A stretch of DNA of 37,588 bases from Geobacteraceae bacterium (lineage in GTDB: Bacteria > Desulfobacterota > Desulfuromonadia > Geobacterales > Pseudopelobacteraceae), in NCBI GenBank assembly GCA_021286935.1, contig JAJTBI010000021.1, positions 1-37,588 on the forward strand, in the 5' to 3' direction. The notes under the pieces were generated by a model. That model saw only the letters and a list, made by a program, of their open reading frames with translations. It made no database searches and was not told the DNA's origin. Each line of letters begins with the position of its first letter. Position 1 is the first letter of the stretch. Position numbers and translations under genes: made by a program. Shown here piece by piece: positions 7,205-15,601 of the stretch.

Positions 7205-8335
7205 GTGGCAAACGGCGAAAAACGCGATTATTACGAGGTGCTTGGCGTCCATAAAAACGCCTCTGAGACAGAGATCAAGAAGGCCTTCCGCAAGCTGGCA
7301 ATCCAGCACCACCCGGATAAAAACCAGGGCGACAAAGAGGCTGAGGAAAAGTTTAAAGAGGCCACCGAGGCCTATGAAGTCCTTTCCGATGCTCAGAAGC
7401 GGGCTCAGTATGATCAGTTTGGTCATGCCGGGGTATCCGGTGCCGGTGGTTTCTCCGGCGGCGGGTTTGGGGGCTTTGGGGCCGGCTCACCCTTTGGTGA
7501 TATCTTTGGTGACATCTTTGGTGATATCTTCGGTGGTGGCACTGGCCGTCGCAGTCAGGGACGGCGGGGTGATGATCTGCTCTACAACATGGAGATCTCT
7601 TTTGAAGAGGCTGCCTTTGGCTGCGAAAAGAAGATCGATGTCCCCTATGCCAAGCGCTGCAGCAGCTGCAACGGCTCTGGTGCCAAGCCGGGTACTGACC
7701 CCAAGATCTGCCCCACCTGCCGCGGTGCCGGTCAGGTGCGTTACCAACAGGGCTTTTTCAGTGTCAGCAAGACCTGCGGACAGTGTAATGGCGAAGGCAA
7801 GGTGGTCGATGATCCCTGCCCCGATTGCCGTGGCAAGGGGAGCATCAAAGATACCAAGACCCTCTCGGTCAAGGTGCCGGGCGGTGTTGAAACCGGTTCA
7901 CGCCTGAAGCTTACCAGTGAAGGTGGTCAGGGGGTTAAGGGCGGTCCTAACGGCGATCTCTATGTCGCCATTGCGGTTAAAGAACATCCCCTGTTTCAGC
8001 GGGAGGATGACAACGTTGTCTGCGAGATTCCGATCAGCTTTGCCCAGGCAGCCCTTGGCTGTGAGATTGAAGTGCCCACACTGGACGGAAAAGTATCCAT
8101 GAAGATTCCCGATGGCACGCAGTCTGGTAAGATCTACCGTCTACGGGGCAAGGGGATTCCTTCCCTGCAGGGCTATGGCCGAGGGGATCAGCTGGTGGTT
8201 GTTAAAGTGGAGACTCCCACCAATCTGAACAAGAAACAAAAGGAGCTGCTGGAGGAGTTTGCCAAGATCAGCGGCGAAGAGGCCCATCCGATGAAGAAGG
8301 GGTTTCTGGACAAGGTTATGGATTTCCTGAGCTGA
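7205..8335 (+). CDS. dnaJ: Chaperone protein DnaJ (Hsp40)
   Basis: Cochaperone that delivers substrates to DnaK and triggers its ATPase. Residues 8-75 form the J domain, with the essential HPD (HHPDKN). A Gly/Phe-rich region follows (about 76-120), containing three tandem GDIF units. Four zinc-binding repeats come next: [32 protein letters not shown], all CxxCxGxG intact. Then the C-terminal substrate-binding beta domains. At 376 residues it is a full type I DnaJ. The start is GTG (AAGGA site upstream), giving the common [14 protein letters not shown] opening. It lies 88 bases after dnaK, with the strong palindrome between, so its expression may differ from dnaK. Confidence 0.97.
   Translation: MANGEKRDYYEVLGVHKNASETEIKKAFRKLAIQHHPDKNQGDKEAEEKFKEATEAYEVLSDAQKRAQYDQFGHAGVSGAGGFSGGGFGGFGAGSPFGDIFGDIFGDIFGGGTGRRSQGRRGDDLLYNMEISFEEAAFGCEKKIDVPYAKRCSSCNGSGAKPGTDPKICPTCRGAGQVRYQQGFFSVSKTCGQCNGEGKVVDDPCPDCRGKGSIKDTKTLSVKVPGGVETGSRLKLTSEGGQGVKGGPNGDLYVAIAVKEHPLFQREDDNVVCEIPISFAQAALGCEIEVPTLDGKVSMKIPDGTQSGKIYRLRGKGIPSLQGYGRGDQLVVVKVETPTNLNKKQKELLEEFAKISGEEAHPMKKGFLDKVMDFLS
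7496..7531 (+). repeat. Three tandem 12-bp units in dnaJ (GDIF repeats)
   Basis: Three consecutive near-identical 12-base units (GGTGATATCTTT with one or two changes) encode [12 protein letters not shown] in the Gly/Phe-rich linker of DnaJ. DIF motifs in this region matter for substrate and sigma-factor control in E. coli DnaJ. Copy number could vary by slippage. Confidence 0.85.
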
Positions 8336-8404
8336 TCTGGCGTGATACTTGCCCGGATAACCTTTTTGCGTTAGCATGAAAGCATTCTGGCTGGTGGAGG
8401 TGGT

Positions 8405-8740
8405 ATGGAAAAACAGGAGATGATGGAAAAAACGGTGGAGGCTTTGCGTCCTTTTGAGACCCAGAACCTGATGAACACCATACAGAACCTGACTCTGCAG
8501 CAGATTTTTTCTAATTGGGTCTTTTTGCTAATAACGCTTGGTGTCCTGTTTTTTGGTATCTATAAGAGATCTAAAACAGTGCTGTTAACCCTATTTTTTC
8601 TAGTGGGTTTGATAGTGATGGTCAAGTTTGCCATGCCTGCCCCCGGTACAGAACTGGGGTTAAAAAGCCTGATTCCGTTTGCCGCCTTTGGTCTTGGAAT
8701 CGGTGGGGTGATTGTCTATTTTTTGTTTATCAAGGATTAG
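8405..8740 (+). CDS. Small integral membrane protein of unknown function
   Basis: A 111-residue protein I do not recognise. After a polar amphipathic N-terminus (about 35 residues, acidic, Met- and Gln-rich) come three predicted membrane helices: about 38-52 (WVFLLITLGVLFFGIY), 57-75 (VLLTLFFLVGLIVMV) and 88-108 (FAAFGLGIGGVIVYFLF). Short basic loops (KRSK) suggest cytoplasmic sides. A GGAGG site precedes the ATG by 4 bases. The diheme cytochrome gene starts 8 bases after its stop, so the two are probably cotranscribed, and a joint role in a membrane redox complex is possible but unproven. Confidence 0.8.
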   Translation: MEKQEMMEKTVEALRPFETQNLMNTIQNLTLQQIFSNWVFLLITLGVLFFGIYKRSKTVLLTLFFLVGLIVMVKFAMPAPGTELGLKSLIPFAAFGLGIGGVIVYFLFIKD

Positions 8741-8748
8741 GTGCAGGT

Positions 8749-9060
8749 ATGAAGATTGAAAAGCGGGATTGGTTTTTTATTGTTCTGGTCATTGTGATTC
8801 TAGCCATATTTATCGGTATCTCCGGCAAGGAGAAGACCAAGCCGGTGCCTCGTAATGCGATCCATAAGCCAGTGTATGATGAAGCCTACAAAAATGCCCC
8901 CGGCCCTGATGCCTCCTTTGTAAAGAAAACCTTTTTTAAACCAGCCAAGAAGGATGCGGAAAAGCTCTGCGAACCTTGTCATGCTCAATACAACATCAAG
9001 CTGCCTCCTAACCATCCCCCCAAACACCGCTGTCTGTTCTGTCACAAACTGGTGCAATAG
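8749..9060 (+). CDS. Membrane-anchored diheme c-type cytochrome
   Basis: A 103-residue protein with one N-terminal membrane helix (about residues 9-25, not obviously cleaved) and two CxxCH heme-attachment motifs near the C-terminus: CEPCH (74-78) and CLFCH (95-99). Extra histidines (39, 89, 93) could be distal ligands for bis-His hemes. The anchor would leave the heme domain in the periplasm, suiting electron transfer from a membrane partner to soluble cytochromes, as is common in Geobacter-type respiration. It follows the three-helix protein by 8 bases. No close family name recognised. No terminator seen in the 66 bases before the convergent methyltransferase gene. Confidence 0.88.
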   Translation: MKIEKRDWFFIVLVIVILAIFIGISGKEKTKPVPRNAIHKPVYDEAYKNAPGPDASFVKKTFFKPAKKDAEKLCEPCHAQYNIKLPPNHPPKHRCLFCHKLVQ

Positions 9061-9126
9061 AGATAGGTCTTTCCGTTTGGCTGTGAAGCTACTTCTGTTT
9101 CAACATCTGCTTTGCCATCGCTAGGT

Positions 9127-10308
9127 TCAGTATAGTTCGTACTTTAACAAACGGCATTCCAACGGTCCATTAAACAACACCAAACGCCGGGAGGGTTTCA
9201 GCCCCACCAGTTTTGCCAGTTCTAGGTCTCCGGCCAGCAGATAGGCGGTCCAACCGGTGAAGCGGCGTTTGAAGACTTCGCCGATCTTGCGGTAGAGTCC
9301 TTCCAGTTCTCTCCTGTCTCCCATCCGCACCCCGTAGGGCGGGTTCATCACCAGAATGCCCTGATGGCCGCACGGTTCCGACTCCTCAAATGATTTACGG
9401 TCAAAGGCCACCTTGTAGGCCAGCCCTGCCCGGCGGGCATTTTCCCGACAGGCTATTATAGCCCTCGGGTCCTGGTCATAGCCCAGTACCGGTACTTCCA
9501 GGTTCTCAACAGTCTTGCCCTGCTCTTCCCGTAGTACCTGTTCCCACAGTCGTTTGTCAAAGTCGTGCCAGCGCATCAGGCCAAACTCCCGGCCAGCACC
9601 AGCCACCTGCCTTAGGGCGATGGCGGTTCCCTCCAGTAGCAGGGTGCCGGAACCGCACATCGGGTCAAGTAACGGAACACTGCCATCCCAGCCGGTATGC
9701 AGCATGATGGCGGCTGCCAGGGTCTCCCGCAGGGGGGCGTCGTTACGGTCCAGACGCCAGCCGCGGCGGTCCAGCGGCTCACCACTGGCATCCAGAGAAA
9801 CGCTGGCTTGATTCTTGGCAATATGCAGGTTAATCCGCAAATCAGGTGATTTTGTGTCGATGCTTGGGCGGCTGCCGGTAGTGTCCCGCAGCAGGTCAAC
9901 AACGGCATCCTTGGCCTTTAAGGCGGCAAAGTGGGAGTGGGTGATGGCTGAATCACGCACGGTGCAGTCTATCGCCAGGGTCATGGTTGGAGTCAGCAGT
10001 TCAGTCCAGGGGAGGTTGCGCATGCCGTCGTATAGTTCCTGGGGTGATCCACAGGGGAACTGTCCCAGTTGCAGCAGGATCCGGCTGGCAGTCCGTACCT
10101 GCAGCAGGCTGCGGTAGAGGGTGCTGCGGTTGCCGCTGAAGCTGACGCCGCCGCGTACCACGGTGATACCTTCGGCTCCCAGACGTCCCAGTTCTGCTGC
10201 AGTCAGCTCTTCAGCCCCAAGCGGTACGGTGGCAAACAGGTTGAGCTGGTTGTCCGGTTGTCTAACTGCGGTGCTTTTACGACGAAGTATGGTGCGTTGT
10301 TCAGTCAT
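9127..10308 (-). CDS. THUMP-domain SAM-dependent RNA methyltransferase (RlmL N2-G-like)
   Basis: Belongs to the COG0116 group: an N-terminal RNA-binding ferredoxin-like/THUMP region (about residues 20-160, starting with LNLFATVPLGAEELTAAELG) and a Rossmann methyltransferase domain. The SAM-binding motif DPMCGSGTLLLEG lies near residue 215 and the catalytic NPPYGVRM near 320, the N-P-P-Y box used for base N-methylation. E. coli RlmL, the best-studied member, makes m2G2445 in 23S rRNA. This one is about half the length of the fused RlmKL, so it matches RlmL alone. The ATG at 10308 overlaps the coaE stop (ATGA) and has AAGGA upstream, so it is preferred over the ATG at 10329. Exact target base unknown. 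Confidence 0.9.
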   Translation of the reverse strand: MTEQRTILRRKSTAVRQPDNQLNLFATVPLGAEELTAAELGRLGAEGITVVRGGVSFSGNRSTLYRSLLQVRTASRILLQLGQFPCGSPQELYDGMRNLPWTELLTPTMTLAIDCTVRDSAITHSHFAALKAKDAVVDLLRDTTGSRPSIDTKSPDLRINLHIAKNQASVSLDASGEPLDRRGWRLDRNDAPLRETLAAAIMLHTGWDGSVPLLDPMCGSGTLLLEGTAIALRQVAGAGREFGLMRWHDFDKRLWEQVLREEQGKTVENLEVPVLGYDQDPRAIIACRENARRAGLAYKVAFDRKSFEESEPCGHQGILVMNPPYGVRMGDRRELEGLYRKIGEVFKRRFTGWTAYLLAGDLELAKLVGLKPSRRLVLFNGPLECRLLKYELY

Positions 10309-10901
10309 GATCCTATCCTTTGTTGCCATGCAGCTTCAACCTGGCGGCTGGTTTCTTCCAGGCTTAAACTGTTGTCGATAACTACCACGCCGAAGCGTTC
10401 TTTTTCTGCAAGTGGCATCTGGGCCGCAATGATCTGTTCTGCCTGTTTTTGATTGCAGCCATCGCGGGCCATCAGACGTGCCAGCTGTACCTCAGGCCGC
10501 ACAGTTACCACCCAGATCTCATCCACCCTGTCGGTGGCCTTAGCCTCAATCAGCAACGGTGCCATATAGACCGCCACGTGGGAGCCGCGGATTCGTGCCT
10601 GCTCAATCCGCTGCAGGGCCAACTCTTTTATGGCCGGGTGCAGGATCGCCTCAAGCTGCTGCCGCTTGGCCGGTTCGTTAAAGACCAGCTGCCGCACTGC
10701 TTGACGATTCAGGCTGCCATCCATCAGCAGGGCCTGCTGGCCGAACAACTCCACAATCCGTTGCAAGGCCGCAGTTCCCGGTGCTACAGCATCCCGTGCA
10801 AGCTGATCTGCATCAATCACCTCAGCACCATGTTCCGCAAGCATCGTGGCAACACTGCTCTTGCCGGTGGCGATCCCACCTGTCAGTCCAATGGTTAACA
10901 T
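10305..10901 (-). CDS. coaE: Dephospho-CoA kinase CoaE
   Basis: Catalyses the last step of coenzyme A synthesis, ATP-dependent phosphorylation of the ribose 3'-OH of dephospho-CoA. The N-terminus MLTIGLTGGIATGKSS is the family P-loop (residues about 8-15). It is followed by VIDADQLARDAVAPGT (substrate-binding DAD) and, in the lid and base region, VAVYMAPLLIEA and ARDGCNQKQAEQIIAAQ. Length 198 is typical. First gene of a two-gene unit with the downstream RNA methyltransferase (4-base overlap), and divergent from tRNA-Arg, 85 bases away. Confidence 0.97.
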   Translation of the reverse strand: MLTIGLTGGIATGKSSVATMLAEHGAEVIDADQLARDAVAPGTAALQRIVELFGQQALLMDGSLNRQAVRQLVFNEPAKRQQLEAILHPAIKELALQRIEQARIRGSHVAVYMAPLLIEAKATDRVDEIWVVTVRPEVQLARLMARDGCNQKQAEQIIAAQMPLAEKERFGVVVIDNSLSLEETSRQVEAAWQQRIGS

Positions 10902-10946
10902 GGCGCAATAGTAGCAGAGCGTAGCATGGCTGACCAGATTTTTCCC

Positions 10947-10975
10947 TTGAGTTGGCAGGTCTGATAGTGTAAAAG
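10947..10975 (+). promoter_or_regulatory. Predicted sigma-70 promoter of tRNA-Arg
   Basis: TTGAGT (10947-10952), 17 bases, TAAAAG (10970-10975); predicted start around 10982, just before the mature tRNA 5' end at 10987. Confidence 0.45.
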
Positions 10976-10986
10976 ATCTAGTTCAC

Positions 10987-11063
10987 GGGCGGTTAGCTCA
11001 GCTGGATAGAGCGTTGGCCTCCGAAGCCAAAGGTCGCTGGTTCGAATCCAGTATCGCCCGCCA
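10987..11063 (+). tRNA. tRNA-Arg (anticodon CCG)
   Basis: A complete 77-base cloverleaf with encoded CCA. The acceptor stem is GGGCGGT with ATCGCCC (one G-U pair). The anticodon stem is TTGGC/GCCAA with loop CTCCGAA, giving anticodon CCG for codon CGG. The T-loop is TTCGAAT. A hairpin at 11074-11096 follows and probably ends the transcript. No integrase is next to it. Confidence 0.96.
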
Positions 11064-11073
11064 TATCAGAACC

Positions 11074-11103
11074 AAAGGGGACCGCTGGTCCCCTTTCTAT
11101 TTC
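11074..11103 (+). terminator. Terminator after tRNA-Arg
   Basis: A perfect 10-bp stem, AAAGGGGACC (11074-11083) with GGTCCCCTTT (11087-11096), and a 3-base loop, followed by CTATTT. The T-tract is interrupted, so termination may be partial; the next gene starts only 19 bases later. Confidence 0.6.
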
Positions 11104-11121
11104 ATGCTGCGGAGGTGTCCC

Positions 11122-11568
11122 ATGGCCAGAGGTGGTTTCGAACTGTCTGATGCCGTAGCACCGCTGGTCATCCGTATCCCGCTGGGGCTGATTTTTCTTG
11201 CCCATGGTTCCCAGAAACTGTTTGGCCTGTTTGGCGGCAGCGGGTTAACCGCTACCTTCAGTATTTTTGAGCAGAAACTGGGGATTCCGCCGATCTTCAC
11301 CCTGCTGGCGATTATTGCTGAATTTGGCGGTGGCTTAGGGGTCCTGACCGGTTTTCTGACCCGTGTTTCTGCAGCCGGTATCGCCTCGGTGATGGCGGTG
11401 GCGATCTACAAGGTTCACTGGGTCCATGGTTTTTTTCTGAATGCCAACTGTGTGGCTGGACGCGGCCATGGTATTGAGTTTACCTTGGCCCTTTTGGGCA
11501 TGGCGGTCTACCTGATGGTGGCTGGTGGCGGCAAGTGGTGTATTGACCGTCTTATTTTCAGGGCCTAG
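11122..11568 (+). CDS. DoxX-family membrane protein
   Basis: A 148-residue integral membrane protein with four predicted helices. The family signature is in the first: [19 protein letters not shown] with FGGSGL, then [18 protein letters not shown] in the third-helix region, and a C-terminal helix [13 protein letters not shown]. DoxX proteins are linked to quinol or sulfur redox chemistry in some archaea and to oxidative-stress complexes in some bacteria; for most members the role is unknown. The frame is open from 11014, but that would run through tRNA-Arg, so the ATG at 11122 is chosen: it has GGAGG 7 bases upstream. It ends with its own intrinsic terminator at 11588. Confidence 0.88.
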   Translation: MARGGFELSDAVAPLVIRIPLGLIFLAHGSQKLFGLFGGSGLTATFSIFEQKLGIPPIFTLLAIIAEFGGGLGVLTGFLTRVSAAGIASVMAVAIYKVHWVHGFFLNANCVAGRGHGIEFTLALLGMAVYLMVAGGGKWCIDRLIFRA

Positions 11569-11587
11569 AAAGCAATATCAACCTACG

Positions 11588-11610
11588 GGCGGGCTTTTTG
11601 CCCGCCTTTT
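11588..11610 (+). terminator. Intrinsic terminator after the DoxX gene
   Basis: Stem GGCGGGC (11588-11594) with GCCCGCC (11600-11606), a T5 loop, then TTTT. It separates the DoxX gene from prfC. Confidence 0.75.
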
Positions 11611-11629
11611 CTGTGTAAGGAGCAGTAGC

Positions 11630-13216
11630 ATGGAAGCCATGTATAATCAGGAAGAAGTCAATAAACGTCGTACGTTTGCTATTATCAGTCACCCTGACGC
11701 AGGTAAGACAACCATTACCGAGAAGCTGTTGCTGTTTGGTGGAGCCATTCAGCAGGCTGGTGAGGTGCGGGCGCGTAAATCTGGCCGCCATGCCACCTCG
11801 GACTGGATGGAGCTGGAGAAACAGCGTGGTATTTCGGTTACCTCATCGGTGATGAAGTTTACCTATGACGGTTTTGAGATCAATCTGCTGGATACGCCTG
11901 GCCACAATGACTTTTCTGAAGATACCTATCGGGTACTGACTGCCGTTGACTCCGCCCTGATGGTGATCGATTCGGTCAAGGGGGTGGAGAGCCAGACCAA
12001 GAAGCTGCTGGATGTCTGCCGCCTGCGGGATACCCCGATCATGACCTTCATGAACAAGCTGGACCGGGAAGGGCAGGAACCGCTTGATCTGTTGGACGAT
12101 GTGGAAAAGAACCTGGGGATGCAGACCGCCCCCATGACCTGGCCGATCGGAATGGGCAAGCGTTTTCGCGGCACTTATCACCTCTACAGTAAAGAAGTGC
12201 TGCTGTTTGATCCTGATGCAGAGAACGGCATTGACCGTATCGTGACGGTGCAGGGGCTGGATGATCCGTTGCTGGATGAACTGCTGGGCAGTCAGGCTGA
12301 AGAGCTGCGCAATGACGTAGAGTTGCTGGAGGGAGCAGCGCATCCCTTTGATCTGGACGAATATCTGGCCGGCCGTCAGACCCCGGTTTTTTTCGGCAGC
12401 GCCATCAATACTTTTGGTGTTCAGCAGTTGCTGGATACCTTTGTGCAGCATGCTCCCCATCCGCGGCCACGGGCAACCACTACCCGGCTGGTTTCCCCTT
12501 ATGAGGAACCGTTCTCCGGCTTTGTCTTCAAGATCCAGGCAAATATGGACCCGGCTCACCGGGACCGGATCGCCTTTTTCAGGATCTGCTCCGGTCGATT
12601 TGAGCGGGGCATGAAGGTAAAGCACCTGCGGCTGGGACGTGATTTTCAGATCAGCAATGCCACCATCTTTATGGCCCAGGACCGTAGTAACGTGGAAGAG
12701 GCCTTCCCGGGTGACATCATCGGCATTCACAACCATGGTACGATCAAGATCGGTGATACCTTTACCATGGGTGAAGAGATGAAGTTTACCGGTATCCCCA
12801 GCTTTGCACCGGAACATTTCCGCAAGGTACGGCTGCTGAACCCGATGAAATCAAAGGCGCTGGAAAAAGGACTGGTACAGCTGGCTGAAGAAGGTACGAC
12901 GCAGGTCTTTAAGCCGATCTTCGGTGCCGAGTGGGTGGTTGGTGCGGTTGGTGTGCTGCAGTTTGAGGTGGTGTTGCATCGGCTGGAGTTTGAGTACGGG
13001 GTCAAGATCGCCTATGAGCCGGTATCCTATGCCACTGCCCGCTGGGTAACCGGCGACAAGAAGCAGATAGAGGATTTCGAGAAGAAAGAGAAGATGAACC
13101 TCTATATTGATGGAGAGGGCAAGCTGACCTACATGGCCGGCAGCCAGTGGCGGCTGGACAATACGGTTGAGAATTGGCCGGATCTGGAGTTCCACGCCAC
13201 CTCAGAACATAGCTGA
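11630..13216 (+). CDS. prfC: Peptide chain release factor 3 (RF3)
   Basis: Translational GTPase that removes RF1 and RF2 from the ribosome after peptide release. The G domain shows the P-loop HPDAGKTT (residues 21-28), G3 DTPGHNDF (about 88) and G4 NKLD (about 142). Domain II includes [23 protein letters not shown], a clear RF3 signature, and the C-terminal domain III ends in a region rich in [10 protein letters not shown]. At 528 residues it matches E. coli RF3 (529). The frame runs back to 11525, but the ATG at 11630 has TAAGGAG at good distance and gives the family N-terminus, so the earlier part, overlapping the DoxX gene and its terminator, is rejected. Confidence 0.97.
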   Translation: MEAMYNQEEVNKRRTFAIISHPDAGKTTITEKLLLFGGAIQQAGEVRARKSGRHATSDWMELEKQRGISVTSSVMKFTYDGFEINLLDTPGHNDFSEDTYRVLTAVDSALMVIDSVKGVESQTKKLLDVCRLRDTPIMTFMNKLDREGQEPLDLLDDVEKNLGMQTAPMTWPIGMGKRFRGTYHLYSKEVLLFDPDAENGIDRIVTVQGLDDPLLDELLGSQAEELRNDVELLEGAAHPFDLDEYLAGRQTPVFFGSAINTFGVQQLLDTFVQHAPHPRPRATTTRLVSPYEEPFSGFVFKIQANMDPAHRDRIAFFRICSGRFERGMKVKHLRLGRDFQISNATIFMAQDRSNVEEAFPGDIIGIHNHGTIKIGDTFTMGEEMKFTGIPSFAPEHFRKVRLLNPMKSKALEKGLVQLAEEGTTQVFKPIFGAEWVVGAVGVLQFEVVLHRLEFEYGVKIAYEPVSYATARWVTGDKKQIEDFEKKEKMNLYIDGEGKLTYMAGSQWRLDNTVENWPDLEFHATSEHS

Positions 13217-13336
13217 AACGGTCTTTTTCCGCCCTGGCCCCGTCAAACTGCATGACGCCTTGTGCGGCTACCAATTGTTTGCCAGACCCATGACAAAAAG
13301 ATCCTCGTTTCAGTTCGAGGTGAAGAGGCAGAAAAA

Positions 13337-13528
13337 ATGCAGAATTGTTCCTTCAAAGCAACCTGGCGGGCGATGACCAATCTGCCCACAGATCACTTTC
13401 CACTGATCCTGCCAGACGTACACAAGGTCGCCGCCTTTTTTATCCTGAGGCGCTTGAAACGGTTGGGGTATTCCAACTGTCGGGTAGACAGCAGCGCAAA
13501 AGGGCTGGTGGTCTACGCCCAAAGATAA
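13337..13528 (+). CDS. Small protein of unknown function (63 residues)
   Basis: A short frame between prfC and the convergent cheB. The ATG at 13337 has GAGG 8 bases upstream; an in-frame ATG at 13373 would give a 51-residue version. The product is basic with a possible amphipathic helix (VHKVAAFFILRRLKRLGY), followed by RVDSSAKGLVVYAQ. I do not recognise a family. Its stop codon lies at the base of a strong bidirectional terminator, the usual position for a real gene end. Bases 13217-13336 hold no other feature I can see. Confidence 0.45.
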   Translation: MQNCSFKATWRAMTNLPTDHFPLILPDVHKVAAFFILRRLKRLGYSNCRVDSSAKGLVVYAQR

Positions 13529-13561
13529 AAAAGCGGCCAGTTTCAGCTGGCCGCCTTTTTA
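13527..13561. terminator. Bidirectional intrinsic terminator between prfC side and cheB
   Basis: Stem GCGGCCAG (13533-13540) with CTGGCCGC (13547-13554), a 6-base loop, an A-run on the left and a T-run on the right. It can therefore stop transcription from the plus-strand genes and from the minus-strand che operon. Confidence 0.85.
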
Positions 13562-13587
13562 GCACTACCTACTGAAAAGGGCATAAA

Positions 13588-14682
13588 TTAGCCCATGAAC
13601 TTCCCGATTTCATAGCCAATCTGTCCCAGCGGCAACACTTCATCAGCCACCCCGCCATCCACACAGGCCTTGGGCATACCGTAAATGGTTGAGGTCGCCT
13701 CGTCCTGCACCAGGGTTACCCCGCCTTTTTGTTTCAGTAACTGCATCCCTTTAAAACCATCATTGCCCATACCGGTTAACACCACTCCCAGCATGGAGCC
13801 GGCAGTGGCCTCTGCCATGGAAGAGATCATCAGGTCAACCGAAGGGATGTAGACATACTGGGGATAGTTAGCCGTGGGGGCGGTCTTGACCACCAGGCCG
13901 CTGCCACTACGGACTACCTGGGTGTGCATACCGCCAGGGGCAATCAGGATGGTGCCTGGTTTGATCGGCTCTCCATCAACCGCCTCTTTAACGGTAATGG
14001 AGCACTTGGCATTCAGACGGTCAGCATAGGGGCCGGTAAAGGCCTTAGGCATGTGGATCGCCACTACAATGCCGTAGGGGAAGTTCATCGGAATGCGGGA
14101 GATGACCTCCTGCAGTGCAACCGGTCCACCGGTAGAGGCACCGATACCGACATGGGTTATCTTTTTGGAATGGATCTTTGATGTCTTGACTGCAGCGCGG
14201 GGAGCAGCTGCCATTGTGGTGGTCCGTGGCATTGCCAGGCTGCTTGAGGGGCGGATGATGTGTGAGCGGGTTGCTTCACGTACTTTTTTTAGTAACTCAT
14301 CTCTGAAGATGTTCTGGGCATCAGAGGAGTCTGTAACGTTTTTGGGGATATAGTCCAGGGCACCGGCATCCAGCGCCTCAAAGGTTGCCTTGGCACCTTC
14401 ATTGGTCAGGGTTGAAACCATCAGGACTTTGGTGGGGGCCTTGGCCATGATCTGTTTCAAGGCAGAAATACCGTCCATGCGGGGCATCTCAACATCCATG
14501 GTAATCAGATCTGGTTTGAGGGCAATCGCCTTTTCAACCCCTTCAACCCCATCACTGGCGGTGCCGATGACCTCAAGGGAGGGGTCCTTGACCAGAATGC
14601 CGCGAATGGCCATCCGCATAAAGGATGAATCGTCAACTATCAGAACACGGGTTTTAGCACCCGACACGGGAGAAAACATCAT
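13588..14682 (-). CDS. cheB: Chemotaxis response regulator protein-glutamate methylesterase CheB
   Basis: Removes methyl groups from (and deamidates) chemoreceptors when phosphorylated by CheA. The N-terminal receiver domain has the acidic pair in LIVDDSS, phospho-acceptor Asp63 in LITMDVEMPRMDG, a Ser/Thr in MVSTLT and the Lys in DYIPKN. After a basic Ala/Thr-rich linker (about 140-165) the C-terminal esterase domain carries the catalytic Ser of GIGASTGGP, His of AIHMP and Asp of LTGMGNDG. Length 364 is normal. Two adjacent ATGs (14682, 14679) follow GGAGG; the second has the better spacing. Last gene of the che operon, 11 bases after the HDOD gene, ending near the bidirectional terminator. 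Confidence 0.97.
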   Translation of the reverse strand: MMFSPVSGAKTRVLIVDDSSFMRMAIRGILVKDPSLEVIGTASDGVEGVEKAIALKPDLITMDVEMPRMDGISALKQIMAKAPTKVLMVSTLTNEGAKATFEALDAGALDYIPKNVTDSSDAQNIFRDELLKKVREATRSHIIRPSSSLAMPRTTTMAAAPRAAVKTSKIHSKKITHVGIGASTGGPVALQEVISRIPMNFPYGIVVAIHMPKAFTGPYADRLNAKCSITVKEAVDGEPIKPGTILIAPGGMHTQVVRSGSGLVVKTAPTANYPQYVYIPSVDLMISSMAEATAGSMLGVVLTGMGNDGFKGMQLLKQKGGVTLVQDEATSTIYGMPKACVDGGVADEVLPLGQIGYEIGKFMG

Positions 14683-14693
14683 GCCTCCGTAGG

Positions 14694-15587
14694 TTACGCC
14701 TTGGAAAATATGGATGCGACCAGCTCCTTGACATCAGGTACGGCATCATCCAGTTCATAGCAGAATCGTTCAATATCAAGGTGTTCAAGGCTGGGATGTT
14801 GTTCTTTCAGTATGGCCCACCCCTCTTCTTCAGAGAGGTTAAAGCTGGCCCAGGCGTTGCCTCCGTAGTAGAGATCTCGAACTGAGCAGAATAGGTCGGC
14901 CAGATTGACGATAGCGCACAGTACCGGATCACTGGTGGCCTCACGCGGGCTGTGGTGGTACAAAACCACTTCTTTGTAGGCTTCCTGGAAATTCCATTTT
15001 TCAGCGATACAGTAGCCGATTTCGTTATGGGTGGTGCCGAATTCTTCCAGCTCCATATCAATCAGACGTACCGGTCGTTCCTTGATTGCAGTCAGTATTT
15101 TTGAGAAGGGTTCCGCTTGATAGTAGCTCAGCACAACTTCGCCGATATCATGTACGATCCCTGCAAGATAGGCCTTCTCAATATCCGGGTAGCGGATCTT
15201 TTCTGCAATAATCTTGGAAACCATGCCGACACCGAATGAGTGGGCCCAGAAGGTACTGATGTCAATCACGCCGCCCTTATCTTCAAAGGCACTAATGAAT
15301 GATGAGGTGAGGGCGATTTCTTTTATATGACGAATTCCAAGATAGACCAGAGCCCGTTTAAGGGAGGTGATTTCCTGATTCGCGCGGTAGATGGGGGAGT
15401 TGACCATCTTCATGACCCGGGCGGTCATAACCTGATCAGTCAGCATCAGATCTGCCACTTTATCTACATTGACATCCGGGTCATCGAGCAGTTGCAGTAC
15501 CTGGGTGGCCACCACCGGAATCGTGGGCAGGTCATCAATTTGGGCCACCATCTGGCGGGCTTTTTCCATCATTACCTGTTTATCCAT
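14694..15587 (-). CDS. HDOD-domain protein in che operon
   Basis: A 297-residue protein with an N-terminal HDOD domain (about 12-215): LPTIPVVATQVLQLLDD, then the SPIYRANQEITSLKRALVYLG signature. HDOD proteins are HD-phosphohydrolase relatives usually thought to signal without catalysis. This one keeps several HD-type residues (AHSFG, VHDIGEV, THNEIG, YHHSP, NLADLF), so residual metal binding is possible. Position between cheR and cheB, gaps of 14 and 11 bases, shows it belongs to the same transcript and probably to signal output of this chemosensory pathway. Similar HDOD genes occur in che operons of other delta-proteobacteria. No receiver domain and no membrane segment. Confidence 0.92.
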   Translation of the reverse strand: MDKQVMMEKARQMVAQIDDLPTIPVVATQVLQLLDDPDVNVDKVADLMLTDQVMTARVMKMVNSPIYRANQEITSLKRALVYLGIRHIKEIALTSSFISAFEDKGGVIDISTFWAHSFGVGMVSKIIAEKIRYPDIEKAYLAGIVHDIGEVVLSYYQAEPFSKILTAIKERPVRLIDMELEEFGTTHNEIGYCIAEKWNFQEAYKEVVLYHHSPREATSDPVLCAIVNLADLFCSVRDLYYGGNAWASFNLSEEEGWAILKEQHPSLEHLDIERFCYELDDAVPDVKELVASIFSKA

Positions 15588-15601
15588 CGTGGGCTCCCCC
15601 G

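Noticed and set aside
11843..12817. 324-residue frame antisense to prfC
   Set aside because: Shadow of RF3; no recognisable domain.
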